Of a stretch of 64,000 nt of DNA, positions 45,531 through 56,200 are shown in pieces; position 1 is the stretch's first letter, and every line of letters begins with the position of its first letter. Location: positions 485,252 to 549,251 of the forward strand of contig CAVWEY010000004.1 of the NCBI GenBank assembly GCA_963754135.1, written 5' to 3'. Source of the stretch: JAJFUI01 sp963754135. Its GTDB lineage: Bacteria; Planctomycetota; Planctomycetia; Pirellulales; Thermoguttaceae. The position numbers were made by a program, and so were the translations under genes. The notes below the pieces were generated by a model. It saw nothing but the letters and a program-made list of their open reading frames with translations, did not search any database and was not told where the DNA came from.

Positions 45531-45811
45531 GAGAAAAGATCACCGATTCTTGCGGTAACGTGTTCAGCGACCTGGGCTTTCCTCCAGAGGAGGCAACGAT
45601 CCTGCTCATGCGAGCCGAGCTTATGGCGGATCTGCGGAAACTGATCGAGGCCAAGAAGCTCACCCAGGTCAAGGCCGCCAAGATCCTCGGCATCAGCCAG
45701 TCGCGGGTCTCGGATTTGATGCGCGGAAAATGGGAGCGGTTCAGCCTGGAGATGTTGATCACGCTCGCCGCTCGGGCTGGCATTCGGGTACGCATTGAGA
45801 CAGCCGCATAG
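45527..45811 (+). CDS. HigA-like antitoxin, XRE helix-turn-helix
   Basis: The 94-residue protein has a long N-terminal arm (GNVFSDLGFPPEEATILLMRAELM) typical of HigA partners of Gp49-like toxins, then HTH_37/XRE KKLTQVKAAKILGISQSRVSDLMRGKWERFSLEMLITLA. It neutralises the toxin and should repress the promoter at 45179-45206. Coupled to the toxin by ATGA. Confidence 0.9.
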   Translation: MREKITDSCGNVFSDLGFPPEEATILLMRAELMADLRKLIEAKKLTQVKAAKILGISQSRVSDLMRGKWERFSLEMLITLAARAGIRVRIETAA

Positions 45812-45860
45812 ACCTTGGCAAACGGGACGGAGGAGGATTTCGGCATCAAACGTCGCCATC

Positions 45861-46829
45861 ATGGAAAACCTTGCTCCGAAAACCTCCTCCGTCCTCACCC
45901 AGTTCCTCGGCCTGCCCTCGCCCGGCTTGGAAAACGCCGACGCGCTCGTGCTGCCGCTGCCGGTCGAGAAAACCGTGTGCTATGGCCTAGGCACGGCTGG
46001 CGGGCCGCGGGCGATCATCGCGGCCAGCCTGCAGATCGAGACCTTCGACGAAGAAACGCTGGTGGAGTTCGCCCAGCGCCCGCGATTGCACACCCTGTCG
46101 CCGCTGCCGGCCGAGGGCGAGATCGAAGACTGCCTGGCGGCGATTGAGGGTCACGTCCGGTCGTTACCGGAGAAGTTCCTGCTGGCCCTTGGCGGAGAGC
46201 ATACGGTGACCTACGGCGTGGTCGCGGGGCTAGCCGGAGCGAGTTGTGGTGCAGGCGTCCCACCTGCTCGTGCAGCGGGGACGGCCGCACCGCAACCCTT
46301 GGACGATCTGGCCGGCGTGACAGTGGTGCAGATCGACGCCCACGCCGATCTGGCGGACCGGCTGCACGGCCGGCGCTGGTCGCACGGCACGGTGATGCGG
46401 CGGCTCTGGGAGCGGGGTTGCCGGCTGGTGCAGATCGGCGTCCGCAGCCTCAGCCGGGAGGAGTATCAACTGGCCTCCGCCGGGCCGCGGATCGCCACCT
46501 ACTACGCCCATCGCTTGCCGGAACAGTGGGGCGAAATCCTGCAAGAACTCCGCGGCCAGGAAGGGAAAGTCTACCTGAGCATCGACGTGGACGGACTGGA
46601 TCCGTCGCTCGTTCCCAGCACGGGCACGCCGCTGCCCGGCGGGCTCGGGTGGCGGCAGATGACGGAGATCGTCCGCGTGCTCTGCACGGAGTCTCGCGGC
46701 TGGCTGATCGGGGCCGACATCGTGGAGTTTGTCCCCTCGCCGGTCCCGCCCGGCTGCGATCCGACGGTCGCCCGGCTGGCGACGAAGCTGCTGGCGTGGT
46801 GGTGGAAGGGTAGTTCTGGCGGCCGATGA
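45861..46829 (+). CDS. speB: Agmatinase/ureohydrolase family enzyme
   Basis: The 322-residue protein has ureohydrolase motifs ALGGEHTVTYGV, VVQIDAHADLADRLHG and YLSIDVDGLDPSLVPSTGTPLPGGL, which carry the di-manganese ligands (His, DAHxD, DxD). It would split agmatine into putrescine and urea. Residues ~129-145 (CGAGVPPARAAGTAAPQ) are an in-frame palindromic element between the GGEHT and DAHAD motifs. ATG 45861 is 49 nt after the higA stop. Its neighbour upstream, apart from the TA pair, is the deoxyhypusine-synthase-like gene, so a polyamine pair is likely. Confidence 0.88.
   Translation: MENLAPKTSSVLTQFLGLPSPGLENADALVLPLPVEKTVCYGLGTAGGPRAIIAASLQIETFDEETLVEFAQRPRLHTLSPLPAEGEIEDCLAAIEGHVRSLPEKFLLALGGEHTVTYGVVAGLAGASCGAGVPPARAAGTAAPQPLDDLAGVTVVQIDAHADLADRLHGRRWSHGTVMRRLWERGCRLVQIGVRSLSREEYQLASAGPRIATYYAHRLPEQWGEILQELRGQEGKVYLSIDVDGLDPSLVPSTGTPLPGGLGWRQMTEIVRVLCTESRGWLIGADIVEFVPSPVPPGCDPTVARLATKLLAWWWKGSSGGR
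46243..46276. repeat. In-frame palindromic element, TTGTGGTGCAGGCG family, copy 3
   Basis: GTTGTGGTGCAGGCGTCCCA then CCTGCTCGTGCAGC; its structure is the same as copy 1 at 15510. It is read as CGAGVPPARAA in the agmatinase gene. Confidence 0.82.
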
Positions 46830-46891
46830 GTGTCAGGAGACCGACGCCGCCAGAGCGCCCCGCAACGGCGGTAGCCGGTTCTCGCCGGGCT

Positions 46892-46910
46892 CCGCGACCA
46901 CTGGTCGCGG
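46892..46910. terminator. Hairpin between convergent speB and EamA genes
   Basis: CCGCGACCACTGGTCGCGG is a perfect palindrome in the 114-nt gap between convergent genes. A short CTTT follows. It may be a bidirectional terminator or another repeat-family member. Confidence 0.5.
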
Positions 46911-46943
46911 CTTTACAGAGGGCGGAATGGGAAAGACAGTCGC

Positions 46944-47848
46944 TCACAGCATCAGCAAGGCGACGCCGGCCACTGCCAGCAGCGCCCCGCCGATGGCCCG
47001 CAAGCCGATCCGCTCGTGATAGACGAGGATGCTCAGGGGCAGGATCAGGACCGGCATGGTGGCGGTGATGGTGGTCACCACGCCGGCGGTGGAATACTTG
47101 AACGCGACCATAATGAGCACGGCCCCGGCGAACGGCCCGATGACCGACCCGATCGCCAGAGCGGTCAGGGCGAGCGGGTCGCGGAGGGCGGCGAGCATGG
47201 CCGGCCAGCGGCGCCAGGCGGTGATGAGGATGACGTAGGCGGGCAAGGCGGCCAGGACGCGGATCAGCGTGGCCCCCGCCGCGTCGTCATAGGTCCGCAT
47301 CACGTCCCTGGAAAAGACCATTCCGATGGCGCTGGTGGCGGCGGCGAACAGGGCCAGGGCGACGCCTCGCCACCGGTGATGGGGCGCATGGAAGGGGTCG
47401 CCCAGGTCGGGCCGCTCGAGCACGACCCAGGCCACGCCCGCCAAGGTGATTCCCATCGCCATCCAGTGGCGCAGCGTCAACGCGTCGCCAATCACAATCA
47501 CCGGCGAGACCAGGGCCGTAATCGGCGGAGTCAGGGAATAGACCAACAGCGCCCGCCGCGCCCCGATCAGCAACATCGCCTTGAATAGACAGACGTCACA
47601 GAGGAAGAAGCCGAGAAAGCCGGAGATTCCCAGCAGGAACCAAGTCCGGGCGTCGGCGTCGGTCGGCAGACACCGCCCACCGGCCAGCGGCGCATAAGCC
47701 ATTAGCGGGCCGCAGGCAATCACCAGGCGGAGAAAGCTGACGGCCAGCGAACCGGTGCGTTTTCCCGCCGCGATGAAAAAAACCGCAGACAGCGTCCACA
47801 GGATCGCGGTCCCCATCGCCGCCAATTCGCCGACGTGCGAGTGGGCCA

Positions 47849-47849
<1 letters not shown>
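46944..47849 (-). CDS. EamA/DMT-family transporter
   Basis: The 301-residue protein has ten TM segments in two EamA halves: GELAAMGTAILWTLSAVFF at the start, ARRALLVYSLTPPITALVSPVIVIGDALTLRHWMAMGITLAGV at the end of half one, and TAGVVTTITATMPVLILPLSILVYHERIGLRAIGGALLAVAGVALL at the end of half two. The substrate of DMT proteins cannot be predicted. ATG 47849 overlaps the purH stop (TAATG), so it is translated from the purH transcript. Confidence 0.9.
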
Positions 47850-49417
<1,568 letters not shown>

Positions 49418-49558
49418 GGCATCATCTCCGTAATGAGAGGAGGATCAGGACGGTCCTCTTCCCCGGGTATGAGACGTCGATACCTAAAGGTGTACGGGTT
49501 TCGGCGTGTGGAGTCAAGGACCCCGGCCGCGGGTGTGTGACCAGCGTTCTGGGCGGCG

Positions 49559-50779
49559 TTAAGTCGCGGCGTAGCTGGCGTTTGGCCAGACTTGGCGCCA
49601 TTGGCCGTTCCTGTCCAGTGTATCCAGGGCTGCAACCGCTGTGGCGTTGGGCCGGTCCCAACGGCGGCCGTAGCCTTTGAGCCGTTTGGTGCATAGTTTG
49701 CACTGCGACTCGGTCGGGCCGCTGCCGATCTGCCAACCATGCTCTCGGAACTCCGGATAGCGGATCATGTCTCGACGCGCCGAGATGAAGTGCAGCAACC
49801 GATCCGCGGCTTTGCGTTTTGCCTTGCCTCGCATGGCCGTACGCCACGGGAGGAGTCGCTCCCAGGCCGCCGAGCATCCTTCGTGCTTGAACACGTGCAT
49901 CAGCTCGTCGGCCCACCCTTTGCCTTCGGGCGATTCCTCGCCAAACACCTTGCGCCGCGCCCGATGAACGTTTTCGCTCAGGTGGTAGAAGTCCAAGCCC
50001 AAGCCGTCCAACTCGGCGAAGTGCAACTGCATCTGCTCGCGAATCCACGTCGCCCCGTCCACCAAGCCCACGCGCTGGTCGGCCTTCTGGAACCGCAGCC
50101 TGTCCGCCTCGCGACGCAACAGCTTTCCCGCCGCGACGTGATTGCCATGCGTGAAAGCCACCTGCTGACGCTTCGCGTCCTCGCTGTAAAAGAAGGCGAC
50201 CTTGAACTCCTTCCAGGACAGGTCCGACCTGCGCCTTCGCGGCGGCAAGGGCTGGCACTTCTTGCCGCGACGACGACGTTTGGCTTTGACTTTCTCCCGG
50301 CGTTTGATCTTCTCGGTGTCGGTGATGATCGGAACCATCACGCCATCGCAGCCCGTGTAAATGCGGGTTTTCTTGCCTTTTTCGCTGTCCGGCACCACGC
50401 AATCTTCCGCGTGCCACGTCACGGCGATGGCGTCGTCTTGCTGGGCGTTCAACACGCGACGCCCGGCCGCTTCCACCACTTGCCGCAACCGCTCGCCGCT
50501 GAGTTTCACTTGCGCCGTGCGCTCCAGGGCCGCAGCCGCTCGGACGAAACTCGTCGCCGACAAGTTCACTCGGCAAGCCATCTCGATGACGCCGGGCGTG
50601 ATGGTTGTCCCGCTGCGATCGAGAATCTCATCCGCCAACGCGATACTGCCGACCTGTGGACCATGCCACCAGCGGCGCACGATTTTGACCTCGCCGTTGA
50701 CGGTGAGAACTCGGTGCGACTGCCGGCCCTTATTCGCCAGTCGCTTGCCCGTCGTCGGATGGTGCGGAGGGGGGAAAAG
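49559..50779 (-). CDS. Transposase main frame (OrfB) of the ISKra4-like element
   Basis: About 407 residues read from the TTTTCCCCCC run onward: LFPPPHHPTTGKRL, LTVNGEVKIVRRWWHG, then IYTGCDGVMVPIITDTEKIKRREK (first catalytic Asp), VGLVDGATWIREQMQLHF (second Asp) and HGWQIGSGPTESQCKLCTKRLKGYGRRW (Glu in the IGSGxxE box). This fits the ISKra4/UPF0236-like DDE transposases. No own start codon with an RBS is evident at the overlap, so it is probably expressed as a fusion with OrfA by frameshifting. Confidence 0.85.
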   Translation of the reverse strand, partial: LFPPPHHPTTGKRLANKGRQSHRVLTVNGEVKIVRRWWHGPQVGSIALADEILDRSGTTITPGVIEMACRVNLSATSFVRAAAALERTAQVKLSGERLRQVVEAAGRRVLNAQQDDAIAVTWHAEDCVVPDSEKGKKTRIYTGCDGVMVPIITDTEKIKRREKVKAKRRRRGKKCQPLPPRRRRSDLSWKEFKVAFFYSEDAKRQQVAFTHGNHVAAGKLLRREADRLRFQKADQRVGLVDGATWIREQMQLHFAELDGLGLDFYHLSENVHRARRKVFGEESPEGKGWADELMHVFKHEGCSAAWERLLPWRTAMRGKAKRKAADRLLHFISARRDMIRYPEFREHGWQIGSGPTESQCKLCTKRLKGYGRRWDRPNATAVAALDTLDRNGQWRQVWPNASYAAT

Positions 50780-50996
50780 CGGCTTCCGCCGCATCGACCC
50801 GCTCTTGCAGAGCACGTTCAAAGACCTTGCGTCGCATCTCCGCGGAAAGGTCCCGCACCTGCTCTTCGCTGCCGGCAATCCACGCGCCGTCCGGGGCGTT
50901 GTTGACGGCCTCCATCACCTCTTTGGCATACTGCTCGATCTCGTCCTTCATGGTCTCGACGAACTTTTCTGGCGCGACTTTCGCTGTCGGGTTCAT
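50730..50996 (-). CDS. OrfA of the ISKra4-like element
   Basis: The 88-residue protein starts at ATG 50996 behind AAGGAG (TAKVAPEKFVETMKDEIEQYAKEVMEAV, helical) and overlaps OrfB. The overlap contains, on the coding strand, TTTTCCCCCC (complement of 50769-50778), a likely slip site; OrfB is in the +1 (or -2) frame. The product is probably the N-terminal part of the full transposase. Confidence 0.75.
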   Translation of the reverse strand: MNPTAKVAPEKFVETMKDEIEQYAKEVMEAVNNAPDGAWIAGSEEQVRDLSAEMRRKVFERALQERVDAAEAAFPPSAPSDDGQATGE

Positions 50997-51137
50997 GCCG
51001 TGCTCCTTGCTCGGGTTTCTGATTGAAACGCTCCATGCAAGCAGTTTACCTAAACCCCGCAGAATGCGCCAGTGGAAATTGTCACGCACGGCCGCGGATG
51101 AGCCACCCCAGGTGTCAACGGCGGCCGGCCGGAGCGT

Positions 51138-52607
51138 CTAGGATCCGGCGGCCTTCGGCAAGCCTCGTTTCGGCGGGCGCTTGGGCGTCGGCTTTTTCTC
51201 GGGCGCCGGTTTCTTCTCAGGCGGCGGTTTCTTCTCGGGCGGCGGTTTGGGCGTCGTGGGCTCTTTCTTCGCCGGCTTCTCGACCTCCTTCTTCGGCTCG
51301 GGGGGCTTGGCCTTCGCCGCCTCTTTGCGCTCCTTGCCGTGTAGCAACGGCGTGGTCTGCTCCGCCTCGCGGAGACATTGGATCAGACCTCCCTCATTGA
51401 CGAGATAGATGCGGTCCGTATCCGTATTGGCCAGTTTGGTGGAGACGCCTTCCGCGGCAATCGCGTCCAGCGGCGCGCCGTTGGCCGCGTTGAGCACCAG
51501 CAGCCGCCCCAGGCGGTCGATGGCATAGACCCGCGCCTTGCTGGCCGCCACAAACTGCTCCACCTCGGGTGTCCACCACAGACGCTTGCCGGTCTTGGAA
51601 TCGAGACAGTACATCCCGCCAAGCTCGGTGGGGACGTACACCCGGTCGTCGATCACCGCCGGCGCCTGCACGATCGGCTCGCCGGCCGTGAACCGCCACG
51701 ATGTCGTCCCGTCCTCCTCCGCGATGGCGTAGACCAGCCCGTCGCGCGAGGCGACGAACACCGTTCCCGAATCGCCCGTCACCTTCGGGTCCGGCGGCAG
51801 ATAGCTGGCCCGGGCGACGATCTTCGACCCCGTCTCCAGCCGGTACTTGAGCATCAAGGCGGCGTTCTCCGCCTCGCGGTCGATGCGGGCGAGATTCAGA
51901 TACCCGCGGTCGGTGGGCCAGACCGTGTACTCGCCGCCGATGTTGTCCCGCGTCACCAGCGGCTGCACCATCGCCCGGCCATAGGACCGGCAAAAGAGCG
52001 GCGGCTCGTGCTGCTCGATCGCAGGACCGTTCAACAGCCGGTCTGCCTCGGCCTTGGCCTTCTCTTCCGGGGTCTGGGCCTTCTTCGCCTTGGCCGGCGC
52101 ACCCACCACATCCGCGGCCGGCGTCAACGGGTAGGCGATTACCATTCCGCTGACCATCGGCACGTAGACGTGCTGGGAACTCAATGCGGGACCGGCCCCG
52201 GGCGCGTTCTTCATCTCCGTCTCGTACACCGGCTCGCCCGTGAAGCGGTTGACCACGTACAGATGCTGACCGTTAATCACGGCCAGCTTGTCGCCGCTGG
52301 CGTCGGGGGTCAAGGTGGGGCGGTCGGGCCGCCCGATCCGTTTCGACCACAGCGTCCTGCCCGTCTCCGCGTCAATCGCGTGGATCATCGCGGCTTCGGT
52401 CTGCGCGTAGAGGACGCCTTCATAAAGGGCCACGTGGGCCAGCCGCGACAGGCCCTGATTGAGTTCCACCTGGGCGAACCAGGGCCGCACCAGACCGTGC
52501 TGGGCCAACATGGTTTCCGGCAGCAATTCACCCCGCGCCGCCCAGACCGGGCTCGACGGCCAGACAGCGGCGCCCAGCGCCGCGGCAAGAAAGAAACCTC
52601 GGATCAT
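51138..52607 (-). CDS. Exported PQQ-like beta-propeller protein with Lys/Pro-rich tail
   Basis: The 489-residue protein has a signal peptide (FFLAAALGAAVWPSSPVWA) and PQQ-like beta-propeller repeats (AIDAETGRTLWSKRIG, VYAIAEEDGTTSWRFTAGEPIVQAP, YCLDSKTGKRLWWTPE, VLNAANGAPLDAIAAEG). It ends in a 70-residue low-complexity tail of repeated EKKPxPEKKP. BamB-like scaffold or quinoprotein-like roles are possible; quinoprotein catalytic residues are not evident. It is common in planctomycetes as a periplasmic propeller. It is followed by the ISKra4-like element and then purH. Confidence 0.85.
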   Translation of the reverse strand: MIRGFFLAAALGAAVWPSSPVWAARGELLPETMLAQHGLVRPWFAQVELNQGLSRLAHVALYEGVLYAQTEAAMIHAIDAETGRTLWSKRIGRPDRPTLTPDASGDKLAVINGQHLYVVNRFTGEPVYETEMKNAPGAGPALSSQHVYVPMVSGMVIAYPLTPAADVVGAPAKAKKAQTPEEKAKAEADRLLNGPAIEQHEPPLFCRSYGRAMVQPLVTRDNIGGEYTVWPTDRGYLNLARIDREAENAALMLKYRLETGSKIVARASYLPPDPKVTGDSGTVFVASRDGLVYAIAEEDGTTSWRFTAGEPIVQAPAVIDDRVYVPTELGGMYCLDSKTGKRLWWTPEVEQFVAASKARVYAIDRLGRLLVLNAANGAPLDAIAAEGVSTKLANTDTDRIYLVNEGGLIQCLREAEQTTPLLHGKERKEAAKAKPPEPKKEVEKPAKKEPTTPKPPPEKKPPPEKKPAPEKKPTPKRPPKRGLPKAAGS

Positions 52608-52831
52608 GGATCGACCTCAGACTTCTGACGGGAATCGGGCCTCCGCTTAGCTTCCATCATAATCCGGGGAGGGAGAAAAAGCACGCGGAAAAACCGCCGT
52701 GTTCGCGTTCATACGGCAACCCTACAGTCTGGTGCTAAACCAGCCTGATTAGGTACTGTCCAGGCTCGGGAAATACCCTGGTGGGACGAGCAGATCGTGC
52801 CCGAATCGGCAAGACAACTGATCGCGGGTGG

Positions 52832-52860
52832 TTGGTCCGGGTGGGCGGACATGGTATGAT
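52832..52860 (+). promoter_or_regulatory. Candidate promoter of the 52934 gene
   Basis: TTGGTC (52832-52837), 17 nt, TATGAT (52855-52860), 73 nt before ATG 52934. The divergent gap 52608-52933 otherwise shows no gene, only weak short inversions. Confidence 0.45.
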
Positions 52861-52933
52861 GCTCGCCGTCATGGGACCGCGTTGATCCCGACCAAACTGC
52901 GGCGGAAATGGCACTTTCAAGAGCGGGGACGCC

Positions 52934-53145
52934 ATGAACTGGAGCGAACTCAACCAGCAGATTGAGAAAATGAGCCCCCAACAGCGCCTCCAAGAAGTTC
53001 GGTTCATCGAACCGTACGATAAGGAACTCGCGCGGGCTTCTATTTGGACGTGGCGTATGCGAAAGAGGACTTGACGGTAGACGGGGAAGACGAACCAGAA
53101 ACCGTGTTTGTCCGAACGGGCCAGCCGCTGCTCTGCTGCCGTTGA
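52934..53145 (+). CDS. Small conserved-looking hypothetical protein, one frameshift
   Basis: From ATG 52934: NWSELNQQIEKMSPQQRLQEV then EPYDKELAR, and after one missing G near 53028 (GCGCGGGCTTC) GFYLDVAYAKEDLTVDGEDEPETVFVRTGQPLL, ending TGA 53143-53145. The restored ~71-residue protein resembles short planctomycete proteins of the MxWxEL...M(S/T)xEQR type, ending in DEGHPFLV-like segments. It is too short and broken to be called by a plain six-frame scan. Function unknown. Confidence 0.55.
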
Positions 53146-53276
53146 TCCGGAGCGGCCGCCATCTCACGCCCGTGCGCCGTCTGCCCGCCCCCGAGCTTTC
53201 CCACCCCGCGTCCCGCTGGACTGGACTGCCGAGAGAGCCTACCATTAGGGGCTTGCCGGTTGCAGGAGAGGCGCGA

Positions 53277-56200
53277 ATGGACCGCAAGAGGCCGAGCGAG
53301 GACATGTCTGCCGCCGCCCGGGAAATCCTCGGCGATCTGAACTTCTCCTCCGGAAAGCCGGAGCGGCGGTTCCTGGAAAGCCTTAGCGGGCTGTTCGCGG
53401 CGATCGAGGCGGGCCGGCCGGCTAAAGCCGGGACTACAAACCAGCCCGCTTGGCGGGCCGTCGCGGACGTGCTGCGAGCCGAGTTGCAGGCCGCCAGCGG
53501 CACGACCGATGCTTTCCGCGAGGTCGAGCAAGCCGAGGCGGCGCTCCGGTTGGTCTTCGAGGCCGCCCTGCCCGCCTACCGCGAGTTCCATCGCGATCTG
53601 TTGTTCCACCAGAGCGACGAAACGCTTTTCCAGCCGTTCTTCATCGGCCGGATGTGCGAGGCGGTACTGCGGCAGGGGGGGCCGTGGGAAGAGACCGACC
53701 GCATCGTGCCGGCCGCCTTGCGGCAGTTGAACGATTATCTCGGCCATCGTCCCATCGCCGTCCTGCGCACCGAGCAGAAGATTCAGCCCTACGAGCACGA
53801 GTGGGTCCGCCCGATTCCGCTCTGGATCCGCGGGGCGGGGGTGGCCGTCGGCCCCTACCGCGAGCTGGTCGAAACCGCCCTGGCGATCCTTGATGCCGCC
53901 GATCCCGCGATCCTCCTGGACGCCATGTTCGCAATGGATCAACTCGACGAGTTGTCGCTGGACCCGCGGGCGTACGACTTCGACCATCCGGTCAACAAAC
54001 GGCCCAACTACCTGTTCGGCCAATGGGACATGAACCATTTGGACAATGCCGGCCGCTCGACCCGGTTTGTGTTGCAGCAGGTGGCGTTGGACGCGATGCT
54101 CGAACGGCTGAACCGCCGTGAAGGGCTGCCGCGCAAGGAGGTGCTCTTCGAGGAGGCGGCCGTGCTGGCCGGAACGATGTTGATGGGCTCGGGCGTCAGC
54201 GGCAACCGGCCCGAGGCCCACGACTCGACGGTCACGCTGGCCACGCTGCTGCCGAAGATCGCCGCCTACCGGGACGTCTTTTACGAGCAACTGCTGCGGA
54301 CGCTGAGCGGTCCGCACGCCGAGCGGTTGCGGGCGGAGGCGGTGGCGCTGCGGCAGCCGCTCGGCGCCGCCCGGCAACACTTCAACCACTGTCTGGCGGC
54401 GCGGCGTGCCCGGCAGTTGCAGCACGTCCATTTGGCGCAACTGTTCGCCGCGCTGGGCTGCCAGCAGCAGGCGGCCCGGCACGCCGAGATTGTGCCGACG
54501 GCCTCCGCGCGGATGACCTGCCAGATGCGGTGCCGGATGTCGGCCGCCCACCTGGCGATCGAGCGCGGCCGGCTGGACGACGCGGCCGCGCAGTTGCCCC
54601 CCGTCGAAGACCTGTTGCACCGGGCGATTGAGTGCGGGGCGCTGGTGGATCCCTGGAACATTTTGGGCTTCGGCGGCCAGTACAGCCTCTTTCCCGCCGT
54701 CGAAAACAGCGTCCACGACCACCGCGTCGACGACTTGTTGGACATGCTCAGCGACGTCTTCATGCTCTACGTGGAGGTCCACAAGGCGGCGGCGGCGGCC
54801 GGCCAGAACGCCCTGCAACAAACCCTTTCGCGGAACCTGGCCGCCTTGGCCCAGTGGTGGGACCAGTTCGCCAGCGTCGAGATCGGCTCGGTCGACGGGG
54901 TCTCCGGTCAGGCCGCGCTCGAGTCGGCCGAGAGTGTGGCGGCGGCGCTGCGGGCGTGGCACGAGGGCGGGGCCGCCGCCGGCGACGTGGCCTTCTGGCG
55001 CCGCCACGTCGAGCACTTCCGCGGCCCAAAGGCCTACGCTCTGGTCGTCGATACCCTGCTGGACCACGGCGATTTCGTGGCCGCCATGGCGCTGTTGGTG
55101 CAATGGCTCAGCCAGGCCGAGGAAATCCCGCTGGTCGAGGAGGATTTCTCCTTCCACGATCTGGCGCTGGCGTGGATGGAGGACCTCTGGCGGGAGAATG
55201 CGGCTGGCGGGACGGCCTCCGCTGGGGCGGCAGTTGAACTGCCGCCGGAACGCGAAACCATTGCTGGGGCGGCAGTTGAACTGCCGCCCCAAACCGCAGG
55301 AGGTCAGGCAGGGATGCCTGCCCTACAGCAGCGCTGGCCCCTGGCCCGGAAGTTCCTCGACTTTCTCGAGGCCAACGCCGAGGAGTACTGGCAAGTGCCC
55401 CGTTTCGAGATGGCTGCCGAAGTCTTGGGGGAAGACGCCGGGGGCGGCGGCGAACCGGGGGACGAAGAGGAGGATGAGGACGAACCGGACGAAGATGAGG
55501 GCCTCTTCGGCGCGGCCTACGAGCACGTGACCTACCGCGACACGGCCGACGACGGCGTCGAAGGCGAGATGTACGAAACCGGACCCTCGGCCACCGAGTT
55601 CGAGTTGGTCGGCGAGGCGGAGCGGATCTTCAGCCGGTTGAGCTTCCTCGGCACGGTGGCCCAATTGTGGAAGCTCGCCGCCACGGCGTCCTCCGGCTCC
55701 CCTCTCCCGACCAACCTTCGGTCGGTGCCCGGAGAGGGGCAGGGGGTGAGGGCGTCGTCGTCGGCCAGCCCTCACCCTAGCCCTCTCCCGGCGGGAGAGG
55801 GGACCATTGCCGCCGACCGCGACCAGGTCCTGGCCGGCTGGCTCGACCAAGCGACGCGGAACCACCGGCAACTGCTCGAGTTGATGGACTCGGTGCACCG
55901 CCATCGCATCCCGCCGCCGCACGGCAGCCAGGAGTCGCTGCTGGAATACGACCGCCGGCGGAGCGTCAAGGAGACGCTGTTGGAGGAAATCATCCAGACT
56001 TGCGTCGAGACGGCCGACGCCGCGCGGATGATCCGGGCCTCGATGGGCCAACCACCGGCGGCGGGCAAACAACCGCAGTGGGAGCGGCTTGCCGGCGAGG
56101 CCCTGTCGGCGCTGCTCCGCGGCCAGGCGGCCGGACTCCGCCGCGTCTGGCCCAAGCTGCTCCAGTCGCTGGCCGAGCAGCCGCTCTTGTACGTGGCGCT

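Larger units (their letters stand above)
49533..51089 (-). mobile_element. ISKra4-like insertion sequence, 1,557 bp with 8-bp target duplication
   Basis: Ends GTGTGTGAC (49533-49541) and GTCACGCAC (51081-51089) are inverted with one mismatch, with further partial matches inwards (CTGG). The element is flanked directly by GGCCGCGG on both sides (49525-49532 and 51090-51097), an 8-bp target duplication. It carries two overlapping frames on the minus strand. It lies between the PQQ-like gene and purH, both read in the same direction as the transposase. Outside the IS, only 115 nt (purH side) and 48 nt of intergenic DNA remain, with nothing else visible. Confidence 0.85.

Noticed and set aside
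53040..55292. Long minus-strand open frame (750 codons) opposite the large gene
   Set aside because: It is Gln/Val/Arg-rich shadow sequence created by high GC and codon bias of the plus-strand gene. It has no domain, no RBS, and the plus strand carries the palindromic inserts in a consistent phase.
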